64,000 nucleotides of DNA, taken from assembly GCA_036937835.1 (NCBI GenBank), contig CM072873.1, positions 14,682,001 through 14,746,000 on the forward strand. The letters are read 5' to 3'. The stretch is from Pampus argenteus. Lineage: Eukaryota; Chordata; Actinopteri; Scombriformes; Stromateidae. The notes below the pieces were generated by a model. It ran no database searches and was not told the DNA's origin. It was given only the letters and a program-made list of their open reading frames with translations. Below, piece by piece: positions 1-21,044 of this stretch; within the stretch, counting starts at the first letter, position 1; every line of letters starts with the position of its first letter. The translations under genes were made by a program, and so were the position numbers.

Positions 1-20
1 GGGATAAAGCAGCAACTCAC

Positions 21-700
21 CTTAGAGCAAGGTGGTTTTTAAAGATTTTAGAAGGAGGAGGGGATTCCATGATGTAAACCAGCCAGCAGCATCAATCTTG
101 CCCCTCGAGCGCTGACAAATACGCGGGGATACAAAAAAAACCCTCCTCCTCTGGAACACACCCTATTTTGTATGCGATTAACCCAGATGCCACCAAAAAC
201 CCCACAAAAAAACCCAAACACCTGCTACAAAAATGTTAAAAAAAAAAAAATCCTACCGTTTTTATGTGTGTGTGCTCTCCTCTTGTGACGGCAAACACAT
301 CCAGTCCTGTGGAGTAATATCCACGCGCTCTCCCCTCTCCTGATCTCTCTCTCTGTCACGCACAAAACACACACACAGTCAGTCAGTCAACGAGGCAGGC
401 GAGTACATCCATACACACTCCTCTCTGTATGGCTTTCTCTCTCCCTCCCTCTCTCTCTCTATCTCTCTCTCTCTGTGAGATCCTCCCTCCTCTCTGCTTC
501 TCTGAGTCTCCACCCTTCAGCCAAATGCTCAGGCTGCAAGAAACTACCCTCCTCCTTCTCTCCTTTTCTCTTTCTGTCTTTCTGCTATCAGGACACACTC
601 ACTCCCTCTATCTCCCAGAGGTCCACAGGAAAAGCCTCAACTGTCTCTCTAAACACCTACAGTAAACAAAGGCATACCAGGACAGCTGACAGTCTAGCTA
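21..700 (-). other. possible untranslated first exon of the next gene (gng2 by synteny)
   Basis: On the minus strand TTGCTCTAAG|GTGAGT at 30-15 is a full-consensus 5' splice donor. Upstream of it (higher coordinates) is a CT/GA-rich tract and, near 722-738, an AT-rich TATA-like stretch. In human, GNG2 follows FRMD6 in the same orientation, so an untranslated gng2 exon is plausible. No coding sequence is visible, and the upper boundary is a guess. Confidence 0.25.
433..475. repeat. CT-rich simple repeat
   Basis: Imperfect (TC)n/(CCT)n microsatellite. The open frames crossing it on both strands are low-complexity artefacts. Confidence 0.9.
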
Positions 701-730
701 GACTAGCTGGATCTCGGTCTTCATAAATAT

Positions 731-2328
731 TCATATACAGTCATAGTTTTAGTTACTATTTTCTTCTTACTTTGTCTCACATTTTGAGTCACATTTGAGC
801 TTTTTATGACTTTAGGTCTTGAGTGAGAAAACGCTCAACAACAACAACAACACCAACATCATGCACTGCACACACAAGATGTGTCCCTGCTTTTGAGGTT
901 GAGGCGTTTAATCTTTAGACCACTTTATATTACAGTAAACCCCAGCTACTACACACCAAAGCTGGAACAACACAACAACAAACCAACAACATGCTGCATG
1001 TGGACTCATTGTGCATGTGCACATGTTGCTCTTTCACATCTGGGTGTTTATGGGAAGATAATTTTCTGCATGTACAGGATGTATCATGTATCCTCTATTA
1101 GGGTGAGATCAACAAGATGAAGTGTGCAAGTATATACGCACATCTTGTCTGTATGCGAGAACGGGTGTTAAATACACTGAGGACATTATGTTTTTCGGTG
1201 CCATATGTTTGTATGTGGCAGGATATCGCAAAAAGTACTTAACAGGTTTCAGTAAAATCTTGTGTAAATACTTGTGTCTTGTCTCAAAGAATGAAGTGTT
1301 TTGTTTGTTTTTTGGCTTCTTGTTGTTTCATTTGTGGTTTTGAGTTGAGTATTTCAAGATGAATTATACTTATTTTGTTCAGACTTTTCATCTCGCACCA
1401 CCAACAGGTTGAAATTTCCCTTTCTACCATACTTATGGACAAAACTAAAAGTAAAAAAACCAAAAAAACAAAAACACGTTTGCCTGCCTTTTGTATTAGA
1501 AAGAGCATTTGCTCATTTGAAATCTTGCACTATTCATCCTTTTACCATTATGGTTAGGCGGTATCAACTAGCTATTAACTAGCAAGATTGTCTGTCATTA
1601 TGTGTATTTTTTGCATTTCATTTTACATTCCCATTTTCTGTGATTAGAATAACAAGAAGATTTTATGTAGAGCTTCCTCGTAAATTCCTTCTTTGTCAGC
1701 AAATTCTGTCAAAAAATGTGTTAAAATGTATCCACATATTTATGTATTTGTGTTTGTTTGAGCATACAGTAATATACATCTGCTTTCATGCATGTGTGTA
1801 CTTTGCCTGCAGGTGTATCCACAGTCTGAACGTCATGTTTTCTGTGAATCACATTTTCCTCAGCTCCATTCATGCAGATATTATTCTCCATGAACTTACA
1901 GTAACAGTGCACATCTAAGGAGAGACAGAGAGGAGGGAGACAGAGAATTAGTGAGTCATGGTTCCTGTGGAGGCGAGCACAGGAAGCCTCTGTCACCAGG
2001 GTATAACAGTGATCTTTGATAGCCTTTCCTGGGTCCCTAAAGCCAACGGGTCCCAATCTTTCTCATCTGACATAACCCGGCAGATGACCTCAAGTACCTA
2101 TTGGCACCATCTATCATGTTCAAAATATGTTCTTATTAATGAGTTATAAACTAGATGTAACACTATTAATAAAAATGTACAGTATAATTGAATTGCACAG
2201 TTGAATTGTTATTGTTAAGATTGCTTTGGTCAAGTTTCATTTGTACAGCTTGATGTGGCAGAAGCTCGATGTTTTCAACCATCTCACCAACTGTTACATC
2301 AGCTACTGACTGTTACATCCTTTTTCAT
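731..2328. other. intergenic, nothing recognised
   Basis: AT-rich sequence without exon-like signals or repeats that I recognise. Confidence 0.6.
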
Positions 2329-2830
2329 CCTAACCATTATAACAGTTTATCCATTAGCCTACATTTAGCTAACCATTTCAACAGTTTATCCATTAGCCTA
2401 CATTTAGCTAACCATTTCAACGGTTCATCCATTAGCCTTCCTTTAGCTAACCATTTAAACAGTGTATCCATTAGCCTTCCTTTAGCTAACAATTTCAACA
2501 GTTTATCCATTAGCCTACATTTAGCTAACCATTTCAACAGTTTATCCATTAGCCTTCCTTTAGCTAACCATTTAAACAGTGTATCCATTAGCCTTCCTTT
2601 AGCTAACCATTTAAACAGTTTATCCATTAGCCTTCCTTTAGCTAACCATTTAAACAGTTTATCCATTAGCCTACATTTAGCTAACCATTTAAACAGTTTA
2701 TCCATTAGCCTACATTTAGCTAACCATTTCAACAGTTTATCCATTAGCCTACCTTTAGCTAACCATTTCAACAGTTTATCCATTAGCCTACCTTTAGCTA
2801 ACCATTTCAACAGTTTATCCATTATTGTTA
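2329..2830. repeat. 39-bp minisatellite, about 12.8 copies
   Basis: The tandem unit is 39 bp (begins aaccatttcaacagtttatc, ends cattagcctacatttagct). Because 39 is divisible by 3 and the unit lacks stops, frames stay open on both strands: plus, a 13-residue repeat (NHFNSLSISLPLA type); minus, a repeat of KWLAKGRLMDKLL type. Variants alternate between cctacatt and ccttcctt, and between tttcaacagttt and tttaaacagtgt. I regard the open frames as by-products. Confidence 0.95.
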
Positions 2831-4963
2831 GCCAACTCCTTATTGCCATTGGGACTCATTGCCCTCAGCTAAAGTATGTTATGGCCTTTTTGAGCATTAG
2901 CAGTGACAGTGACACTGCTGCCTCTCTCCATCACTGGAGAGATAAATCCAGAGATTTGTTTATTTGTAATCTGATTACTATGTTTTATTATCGGCTCTGG
3001 GGATCATCTCTAAACCTTGTGGTGTCACTGCAGCTGTTTTGTTTAATAGGCTGGTTTATTAAGTGCTGTTAATCCATGTCTAAGAGGACACAGGGAGATC
3101 TGGTGACTTTGGATTGAGTATCCTTAAAATTGCCTTTTCTGTTTCAATAAAAAAAGTGGCGTTTCGTATCTGCGTGGAACTGAAATGCATGTCATCTTTT
3201 CATGAAAATGGAAAAACTGCCTTGGATTCATACTGACCACCTTTCGCAGGTTTCATAAGCCACCAGATGAGGTTAAAACACGGAAATCACATCATTTTCA
3301 CACAGAAGCAGTGTCAATTTGGATGATGATGGGGAGAAAGGATGCTCAAATGGTCCTGTACAAGCAGTGTTTGTACTGTATAAGTGTGTGTGTGTGTGTG
3401 TGTGTGTGCGCACATGAGGTTGGGATATCACGACTGGGGAGCAGGCGGCGGGGGAAGGGCCAGGATTTCATTTCTGATTTGCAACCATCTGGCTCCTCCA
3501 GCAGCTGCTGGCTCGAGCCGAGTCGAGACGCTCCGCCTGTCCTGCCTCAATGCCTCATGGGATTTACCAAGAGGTCAACACTGCTGGAGACACACTGTCA
3601 CCTAATACCCTCAATCGGCTCAAATGATTGCGCGCACACACACATAGATAGAGAAGATAAGACATCTGGAAGTATCAAAGGACGGTAGAAACTGTAAAAT
3701 GAATGTAACAAATAAAAACAGGTCTCAATGGAGCAAATGAAACCACCACATTGCCCTGTGCTGATGAATCAAACATTAGAAAACATTATTAAGGTCACCA
3801 CAAGATGACCTCACTTGTTTATCCTGGAAAACATCACGTGAAAATGGTCTGAACCGAGTTACACCTAATCCAACAAGACAAAAGAAAGGAGATGGAGACG
3901 GGGGTGGTGACGGAGAATCAGAGAATGGATTTCCCCCTCTGTGTTGCCATGGCGACAGCAGTGGATGTGGATGACTGATTTCCTGTACAGCTGTGGTGCT
4001 CAAAGGGAAAAGAGAGAGCGACACGTTATCTGTGTCGGAGGAAGGAGACAGCGCTCGTTGAGGAAACCATCCATGTTTGCTCTTAAATTGTATGTTAGTT
4101 TCACTGTTCTCATGGTTTTTCACTTGGATGGTGCAACAAGAGTTTTTCTTTTTATAACTCTTTTTTTTTTTTTTTTTTTAAATCTAATTAAGAATTTCCT
4201 TAAGGATGAGCAAATCCTGCCAACAAAAATGACATAGACCATGTAAAACGCTCCAAAATGAGTTTTGCATTCAGTTAGAAGAATACAATTGGAGTTGATT
4301 TGTTCAGACAACAAAGATGGACATAATCTACTTTAAACATAAAAATGGCCATTTTGGAAATTAAACAATATTAGTTAATGGACTTATTTTAATGACATTC
4401 TTCACAGATTTTATTTGATGCTAAAGTTGAGGTAAAAGTTTATTTAAACTTTGAGTGTGTTTCTGGGTAACTGGGTGACATGTTCCTTTATGTCTGAAGA
4501 GAGCGGTGACCGTTTGTTTGGAAACAGCTCCAAAGAGTAAAAAAGTAAAACAATTGAAACGAAACCAATCAAAGGTCCATTTACTCGGTGGTTACGAAGG
4601 TTTAACCCAACCTAGGGAACGGGCCCCTCCAAAGGTCACCAGATAAATCTGAGGGGTCATGAGATTAATGAGAGAGAAAGATGAAAAAAACAAAGTTCTC
4701 ATACAGAAAATCTGTTTTCGGTTTTTGGACTTTTTCTCAAATCTTTGATTTTGGTGAAATATTGGATCATTTGAACATTTATTGAAATGAAACCATGTGA
4801 GAAGTTTAGCGGGGAAAAATCACTATTTAGTGATGAGCTGTTAACAACTCATAGACATCTGAAATGTGACTCACACTGCTTTCTGTAAAAAGGCTGGAAA
4901 CCACCGGTTTCATCTCTGACAAGGTGTTGTATTCTTGTTATATTAGCGTATCCTTCTGTAAAA
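2831..4963. other. intergenic, simple repeats only
   Basis: Contains a (GT)n tract and a T run at 4161-4179. A GC-richer patch at 3425-3570 is open in two frames, but I recognise no protein. Confidence 0.6.
3384..3408. repeat. (GT)n microsatellite
   Basis: Twelve uninterrupted GT units, followed by cgcacatg. Confidence 0.95.
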
Positions 4964-5057
4964 TTTAAATACTCAAGTAAAGTAAAAGTACCGCAAAATT
5001 GTACTTAGTGTAAGTACAGTACTTAGTAAATGTACTTATTTGCTTACCACCACTGGT
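4964..5057. repeat. ACTTAAGTAC-type teleost repeat fragment
   Basis: Contains tactcaagtaaagtaaaagt, tgtacttagtgtaagtacag and cttaccaccactgg. This motif set is widespread in percomorph genomes, and related copies lie at 57150-57375 and 63390-63540. Confidence 0.65.
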
Positions 5058-5629
5058 TATCTCTGTCTGAGTGCAGGCTTCTTGAGCCCAGACTGGATTA
5101 CACAGACAAAAAACTAATTCTGATCTTAACTACATTTTTAAGAGATAAATAAGTTACTTACTGTGTTCTGGCCCATCAGTGGATCAACCATCATAAACAT
5201 TGATGCTTACCAGTTTTTTATGAATGTACTATTATTTAATTATTCAGCATCCATCTTGCCAAACACATCAATTTTCTGAGAGCCAGCAGAAACACAAGAG
5301 CTGATAAGATGGTGTCTCGTGTGTCAGACAATACTGCCACCAACTGGCCAAGCTCAGGTTGAAATATACCAGCAGAGGGCAGTACACACTAATATAACTT
5401 TTAGAGACACGGCGGCACCTCTCTGTGGACCAAGGGACAATTGTTTATACTTGATGACCAGGTTTTTAATTTTAAAGGTAGTTTTAAAGATAGTTTGAAA
5501 CTTACACTGTTTCTTCTCTTGGATAGCCTTTTCCTAAATCCTAACTATGTTTGTATTCTCTTGTTATCTTTTGTACTGTTAAATTCTTTTCATAATTGTA
5601 TTATTATTTAGCATTTTTACTGTTTACTC

Positions 5630-5676
5630 TGTTGAAAAAAGTGCATTATAAATAAAATTGTTATTATTATTATATA
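5630..5676 (+). repeat. LINE 3' tail-like fragment
   Basis: The text aaagtgcattataaataaaa followed by ttgttattattattat resembles the 3' tail of fish L2-type LINEs (gcgctataaataaa plus a TTA repeat). Only the tail is recognisable. Confidence 0.4.
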
Positions 5677-5885
5677 AATAAAGTTTTTTTTAATTATATA
5701 AATAAAGTTATTCTTCTAGAGGAAAAATATTGTCCTAGGGAGATATAAGCCCCACATTTGTGCAATGTTACAAATCAAATTACAAAAAAAAAAAAAAGCA
5801 AAAAAAAAAAGCAGATTTGTAAGTATATTATTGCAACTTTGAAATCACTACAAAACACAAGACATTTGGCAAATAAATGTACCTT

Positions 5886-5891
5886 TTTATT
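5886..5891 (-). terminator. frmd6: candidate frmd6 distal polyadenylation signal
   Basis: AATAAA on the minus strand about 2.9 kb after the stop codon; T-rich tracts follow on the minus strand (plus-strand A runs at 5782-5811). Confidence 0.3.
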
Positions 5892-6671
5892 GGATATTGA
5901 GGGCATTAGTACCATGAAGGCACGGACAAGACTTCATCATAACAAATCTTCTTTTTAACTACAGAGTGACAAAAAAGGAAGATCATTTTTTTCCTGAAGA
6001 TCCTTTCACAGAAAGGATTATGGACACAGACATACGGACTCTTACACAATGTAAGTTTGACCATATATTTAAGTCAGAAAAGGAAGTCTAGAACACATTG
6101 TGAAGACCTAAAGAACATGGGTTATGGTTTTATGGCTATGTACCTTAACACATACTGCTTTAATATAAGAAACATTATTGTCCACCAAAATATGACATAT
6201 TCCATTAATGAGTAGAAATAAGTATGTTGAAAAGAGAAAGAAACAAACTGTAAGAAATACAAAGTTGTTTTTAATGACATAGCAGTATCAAATTCATGTT
6301 TTTTGTTTAATGTATTTCATAAATGTGTTTAGAAAACCCTTATTCAGATGCTCTATCGTCAGACACAGGGTTAATTAAAGCAGAACTGAAAAGACAGAAG
6401 TGATCGAAAACGGCTATTAAAAAAAATGAAATCTTGAAGCCAACAGCTTTTGGGCTGCACACAAACAATTTTACACATCATTAATTATGAAACATCGCTC
6501 AGCTACATCGTTGGCATGTTATTAAAAGCAGCTGGAGTTCTGTTGGCTTTGGGTAAATCCAGGCTCACTGTTTCCCCATTTCAAGTCTCTATGCTACGCT
6601 AAACTAACCAGCTGCTGGCTCTAGCTTTATATTATTTACTCTATATTCATTACAGACATATGAGGAGTATC

Positions 6672-6963
6672 TAAAGCTGCAACGATTAACGACTCAAAAT
6701 TAACCTGCAACTATTATGATAATCAAAATATGCCAAAAAATGTGTCACTATTAGCTTCTCAAACGTGATGATTTTATGCTTTATATGCATATATGACAGT
6801 AAACTGAATATCTTTGGGTTTTCTACTGACGTTTGGACAACAATGAAACATTTAAGGATGTAACCATAAACTTTTGGAAATAACAGGCATTTTCACCATT
6901 TTCTGATATTTTATACACAAAATGATTAATCGATAATGTAAATAATCGTTAGTTGCAGCCCTA
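6672..6963. repeat. GCAAC-ended teleost interspersed repeat (MITE-like)
   Basis: Begins TAAAGCTGCAACGATTAACG and ends TCGTTAGTTGCAGCCCTA, so the termini are inverted repeats of about 12 bp. The internal text atatgacagtaaactgaata recurs in the copy at 56826-57020. I recognise the family as common in teleosts but cannot name it. Flanking 8-mers (ggagtatc and gtgatatc) match at only 5 of 8 positions. Confidence 0.75.
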
Positions 6964-7338
6964 GTGATATCGATCTTCTCATCTAACTCTCAGCAAGAAA
7001 GCAAATATGCATATTTCCCAAAATGTCAAACTATTCTTGCTTTACAAAGCAGAATCCAGCCTTTTCCCATCAGTGTTTTTTCAATAGTTTAAACACTCAC
7101 TTTAACCACATGAAACCAAAAGTCAAAATGTAATTCTGTGGTTGTAACAAGGGTTATGATGCACTGTTTTCCACTTAACTCAAACATGAGTAAAACAGTG
7201 TTTTACACCAGAGAATAAAAATATTTCGGTAGTATTATTACAAAAATCTGTGAATATTTTAAAACTAACTGTTTCACTTTGAGTATGAGCTGCATGATTT
7301 ATGAATAAAACCTTGTTTGTTGTTTTAATCTGTTTTCA

Positions 7339-7360
7339 ATCACACTACTTGTAGTGTGAT
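7339..7360. repeat. 10-bp perfect palindrome
   Basis: ATCACACTAC, two T, then GTAGTGTGAT. It would form a small hairpin in the probable frmd6 3' UTR. A chance palindrome of this size is possible. Confidence 0.85.
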
Positions 7361-8031
7361 GACATTTGAGTTGTGGTTAATGAGCCTAAACAGCTTGTAA
7401 AACATCACGTCAGCTTCCAATTCTGTTGGATTTTACTGTGAGATACAAACGATAAGACTTTCTAGTTCAGAGCCTCAAAATAAAAGATCTGATATCACAC
7501 TTCCATAATACTGTCACATATGTTTGTTTGTAATACTGAATGACATCAACCGCGCGCAGAATAACTTCAACATATACAAGTCTGAGCAATTCGTACAAAA
7601 ATACAACATGTAAAAGGTTTCAGGTAAAATGATGTGGATGAAGAATAAAAGAAATGTAACAAATTCCAGTTCAAAATGTTAAGATGAAACAAAACAGAAG
7701 TCGGTGGGAATCAAAGACAAATGAGAAAGGAGGACGTACATGTAAGCATCAAAATTTACGGGTTGTTTTGGCCAACGGCCAACTGGGCTCCATTTTGAGT
7801 TTAGATTACAGGGAAGCTTTTGTCGCCACTAACTCAGCGCATGTTAGTACATGTAGGAACTTACTCGGCCTCATTTCTCCCAGGAAAGTCGGTCAGATTT
7901 CACAGGATATGAAACAGTTTGAAACCATAATCTTTTTGATATTTAAGATGCTGAAAAACAAAGATCATCTTTAGTTAGCAGGCTGATCTGCTGATGAAGT
8001 GTGTATAATGTTTTAAAAAGTAAAGTAGAGC

Positions 8032-8037
8032 TTTATT
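8032..8037 (-). terminator. frmd6: candidate frmd6 proximal polyadenylation signal
   Basis: AATAAA on the minus strand, about 790 nt after the stop codon, followed by a T-rich stretch on the minus strand. Confidence 0.35.
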
Positions 8038-8828
8038 GTGATGGCTTAGATCTTTATATTGATCCCCATGACTAAGGTGAGCGTGTATGATTGTCAAGGC
8101 GAAGATTTGACACCTGCATAGTGTGATGAAGGCACGTCGGGTGTGTTCACATGAAGAGCCCAGTCTGTGAGACGGGTGGGAGTTGGCACACTGCACTTCC
8201 TGTTGAGGTAAAATGAAATGGCGTAGAAGATGACTGAAGGTTATGGGTTCATCTTCTCTTTTACCATGACTTGGAAATATTTTTGTCATGGTTGTGCACT
8301 TGGAGAATAAGATTTCCATTTCTTGTCTTTGGTTCGTAGCTCAGAGTGTTTTTGTCCTTTGTGTCCTCCACAGAAAATCTTTGCTATGCTCTTCATGTCT
8401 GTGCACAAATCTGTGAGCCTTCATGCACACTGTCTTTTTATGACTTTATGATGAAGCTGAATGTGGATCTTGAAACCAGTTTAGAGGACAGATTTGAATA
8501 TAAATGTTTTCCCTTTTGTTTCCTTTAACACAGGGGAGCAGCTTGGATTTCATTTTAAAGACACAGGTTCTTTTGAAACTAGTGTTCATTTATAAAATTC
8601 CCATTTCAGCCAGAGTCCCCCATGTTTTGTTCATTTATTATGTGTTAAACATCTCAAGTGGTAAGTGAAGGGAGCAGCCAACCTGTTGCCAGTTTACTCA
8701 TCGCTGCCGAGAATAGAAACCACCTCTCCGACAACACTCCTCTTTTGTCTTGTTCCCTGAGGGCTGAAACATCACCAGATCTGACAAAAGGTCACCCTGA
8801 GGTCGACTTGTTTACGCCTCGCCCTCCA

Positions 8829-17717
<8,889 letters not shown>

Positions 17718-20700
17718 CTGTGGAGACAAATCAGAGATGTAGAAGAATGTAAAGTTAGTGCAGGATCGTATGACTTTATTTTTTATTATAAGTATGAACT
17801 AGTGGCGGTGACAGTTCAGATGGGAATGAAAATGATGAGCTTGTTTGAAGATCCAACTACAAAATCTGTTTCCACTGAAAACATATGAGAGGATAAGAGC
17901 AATAAAAGACAAAAAAAGGAGGCCAGCGTTCCTATTTGTGTTGCTTTACTTTAGCGTCCATGAATGTGTGACTTCACTGCAGGGGAATGTCAGGAACATG
18001 TGAACATCTGTCTGGAGAGGAACTGATGAAATGAATGATGGTATTTAGAAAGCAGAGTATTACTGCTTTGTATCAACTCTCTCACATAAAACGCAACATA
18101 ACCAGTTCTGAACTTTAACTTTAGGGCATCTTAACAAACCAGAAATACAACACTGGAGCAAAAAAGCAATGTATTGCAATACTTGACTTGAACAGCTGTT
18201 AAGAAACAAATGTGCGCAGATGCGAGGATGTAATCTATAAACCAAACAGTTTTCCCCCTGGCATCACATGCATCAAAAGTGAATGAGTACTTTTGCTGAC
18301 TCTGACTTGATTAAACATTACTGTCTGCTGGAATCCACATGTAACTGTGTTATAGGACAACATGTTTCTGAATCTTGACTTTATTCTGCACCTGAGTCAA
18401 CTTAGATATTCTTTTCTGAGATAGACAGCAATGTGTTTGTTCCCTTGTCCTTTCACCAACTATATGCCTCTCACACACACCCACTAGAGAGCACACACAC
18501 ATAGTGACACACCACCAACTCCTTCAACAACTGTCTTGTAAGCAGCCTGTAGCTAACAGCATGAACAGCGCTCGAGGGTGTGTGAGACGTTCAGCGGGTG
18601 TGAAAAGTCTCAGACCAGACAAAAGAATGTTAAAGAACAATCAATCCTGATCATCACCTCTTCCTGTTGAAAGTTACTCACCTTCACGCCACGTTGTCAT
18701 TTAAAAGCACATCACATTACAGAGTGACAAACAATTAGCATTTAAAAAAGATGCAGTTGGAGAACATAGGTTTCTTCACAAGATGCAAAGCTTAAGATTT
18801 TGATTCAATGACTCAAAACAAGTTTCCCTGCAGTTTAAAGCTTTTCAAAGGCCTGAAAATGTGAATTTATGTCACAGTGTTAGTCTTGTCTTTAAAGGAG
18901 AGAAGACCTGCTCAAAAATCAGTAATGTGTTACTTTAACAAAGCCAGGACAAGAGCAACCCTTTATCAGCTGTAGAAACATCACTTAAATTACTGACCGG
19001 ACTGATACCAATAAACAACGGCTTTAACTGTAGAGTCGAACTTCTGCTGCACAGTCAGAAAGTGCTTTTTGGACTAAGTAGCTATTCAATATGCCTGCAG
19101 TTGACACACAACACTGCCCTGTTGACATACAGCATCAGTTCTCATTAAAGCTGGTCATTGGATGTGCAACCGGCCACTCAGCAAAGTCTGCTGATGAGCC
19201 ATGACAGGACCAGCTCCCTGCGCTGCTGCTGACCTTGAATACACACATCGTTACTACACTCACTCATACACAAACACACACAAACATGTACATGAAGACA
19301 AAAATAAAGACACATGTGCATCAGATGCATTCACAAGCACCAAGCATCCCCACGCACACACTCAGTATGTTCCTGCTCTCCTGCCATTACCATATGTCAG
19401 GTGTTACTACAGAACAGCTGAGCTGTGTGATGCCGCTGGGTTAATTAGAAGTGGGATCCATTTAATTGGATCACTTCCATACGTCACCTGCTACGCCTCC
19501 AGAGAACCTGCCAGTACGCCATGACAGGTATACTATTTGCAGGTTGGTGGTGGATTAGTAACAGAAAACTTCAGCAAACAATAAGCGCGGGATTTCACCC
19601 ATTGATAGCACCACTGCAGCACTAGATGTCTGTATGTGATCAGGCTGTGCTTTCAATACATTCCCCATGTTTACTTTTTGATATACTGTAGAGTGACATT
19701 AGGAAGGTTTGCCTCGTCTCAGTACTATTGTACTATTATACCCATTGGCTCTGAAGTTGGCAGGGATAAAAACATCAACCAGGAGCAGGGACAGGTTGTG
19801 TGAGCTGTGTGAACAAACGTTGAGAAGGAACCACATTTGTCCCTTGAGAATTTAGGAATGGATGATTAAAATTCAAGAATATTCTGCAGCAATGATGAAG
19901 AAAAGATATTTTCATCTAACTCTCAGCAAGACGGCGAATATTTTCCGTAACTACTTAAAAGTCTTCTTCACAATCAACAATGTCTACTGGCATTGGAAAC
20001 TGATCAATCACAGTTCTTGTAGTCCACCACCAGGCAAAAAAAAAAAAACAGCTAAAACTCAGAAAATGAAGTGTGTCTGTCCTACTTAAGATGTCTCAGT
20101 CTGGACAGTGACCTTTTCAAAAGTTACCAGAAAATGCTGGACATTCAGACTTAAACTATGTTTTCCTGATTTAGACAACTTTGTTTGGATGTAGTCTTAA
20201 AAATCATATATAGTATTTGGTTCTCTTTGAAACTACTGCATCTGCAACCATCTATCTACAACAGCATAAAGAAGCATTTTAAACACAATTTATCTCAGGT
20301 TTTTTATATCCAGATTTTAAAATCTTTTACAAGGTGTACATGGTGGAAATATTCACACATCCAGCAAAATGTAATGACCGTTGAAACAGGCTCTGTTGAA
20401 GTCATATGATTCCTGATCACAACAGATACATTTCAGTAATGACTCGATTATTACAATGTTGAATACTAACGATAAAAGCAGATACCTATGATAGTCTCAT
20501 GTAGAGACAGGGGTAATTGAGACATAACAGAGTATAGTCATTTTTAATGGGTTTAAAGGTCTATTGTGTCTATTGTGTCATGTCTGGTTTACACATGAGA
20601 CATCACCACAGAGGGACTGTCAATGTTTACCACCATGAAATGAAAGGGTGGATTATCTTTCAGTACTGTGAGGAAAGAGAGTGCTGGATAACAAAATTAC

Positions 20701-21044
20701 TGCTGCTTTCCATCCCCCTTATAACCGCCGTGCAGTGTGATGCAACTCTGAAGTCCATGTAAAGACACACACAGCAGCAGCCAACTGAGCTTCCTCCTGC
20801 CTTTTCTGCCTGAAACAGGGATTCTGTCAACGTGGCAAACCTCAGAGTCAGGCATGACATCAAATCCCACACTGGAATACAGAGAAAGGGCCTCTGTCAC
20901 AACTATGCCTCCTTCTTTCTCATTCTTTCCCTCCTCCATTGACATCAGAGGGGTGGAGAGCCTTTATGTCCAACTGCTGCAGAACTACAGGAGCAGTGGA
21001 TGGTGGAGCCAAAAGAAAAACTTCCTCAGACCCACCGGAGGAGG
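17718..21044. other. upstream of frmd6 coding exons, no gene seen
   Basis: Probably the first large frmd6 intron if an upstream exon exists. I find no exon-like conserved frame. Short CA tracts occur near 18470-18510 and 19255-19300, and an A run at 20037-20048. Confidence 0.55.

Larger units (their letters stand above)
5870..8828 (-). other. frmd6: probable frmd6 3' untranslated region
   Basis: AT-rich sequence downstream of the frmd6 stop with no coding signal. Minus-strand AATAAA signals occur at 8032-8037 (context CACAATAAAGC) and at 5886-5891 (context CCAATAAAAAGG). Either could end the mRNA; the farther one would give a UTR near 3 kb containing a GCAAC-ended repeat (6672-6963) and a small palindrome (7339-7360). 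The true 3' end cannot be fixed from sequence. Confidence 0.35.

Noticed and set aside
2269..3072. Repeat protein encoded by the 39-bp array (either strand)
   Set aside because: The unit length is divisible by three and stop-free, which opens frames by itself; flanking parts show no domain.
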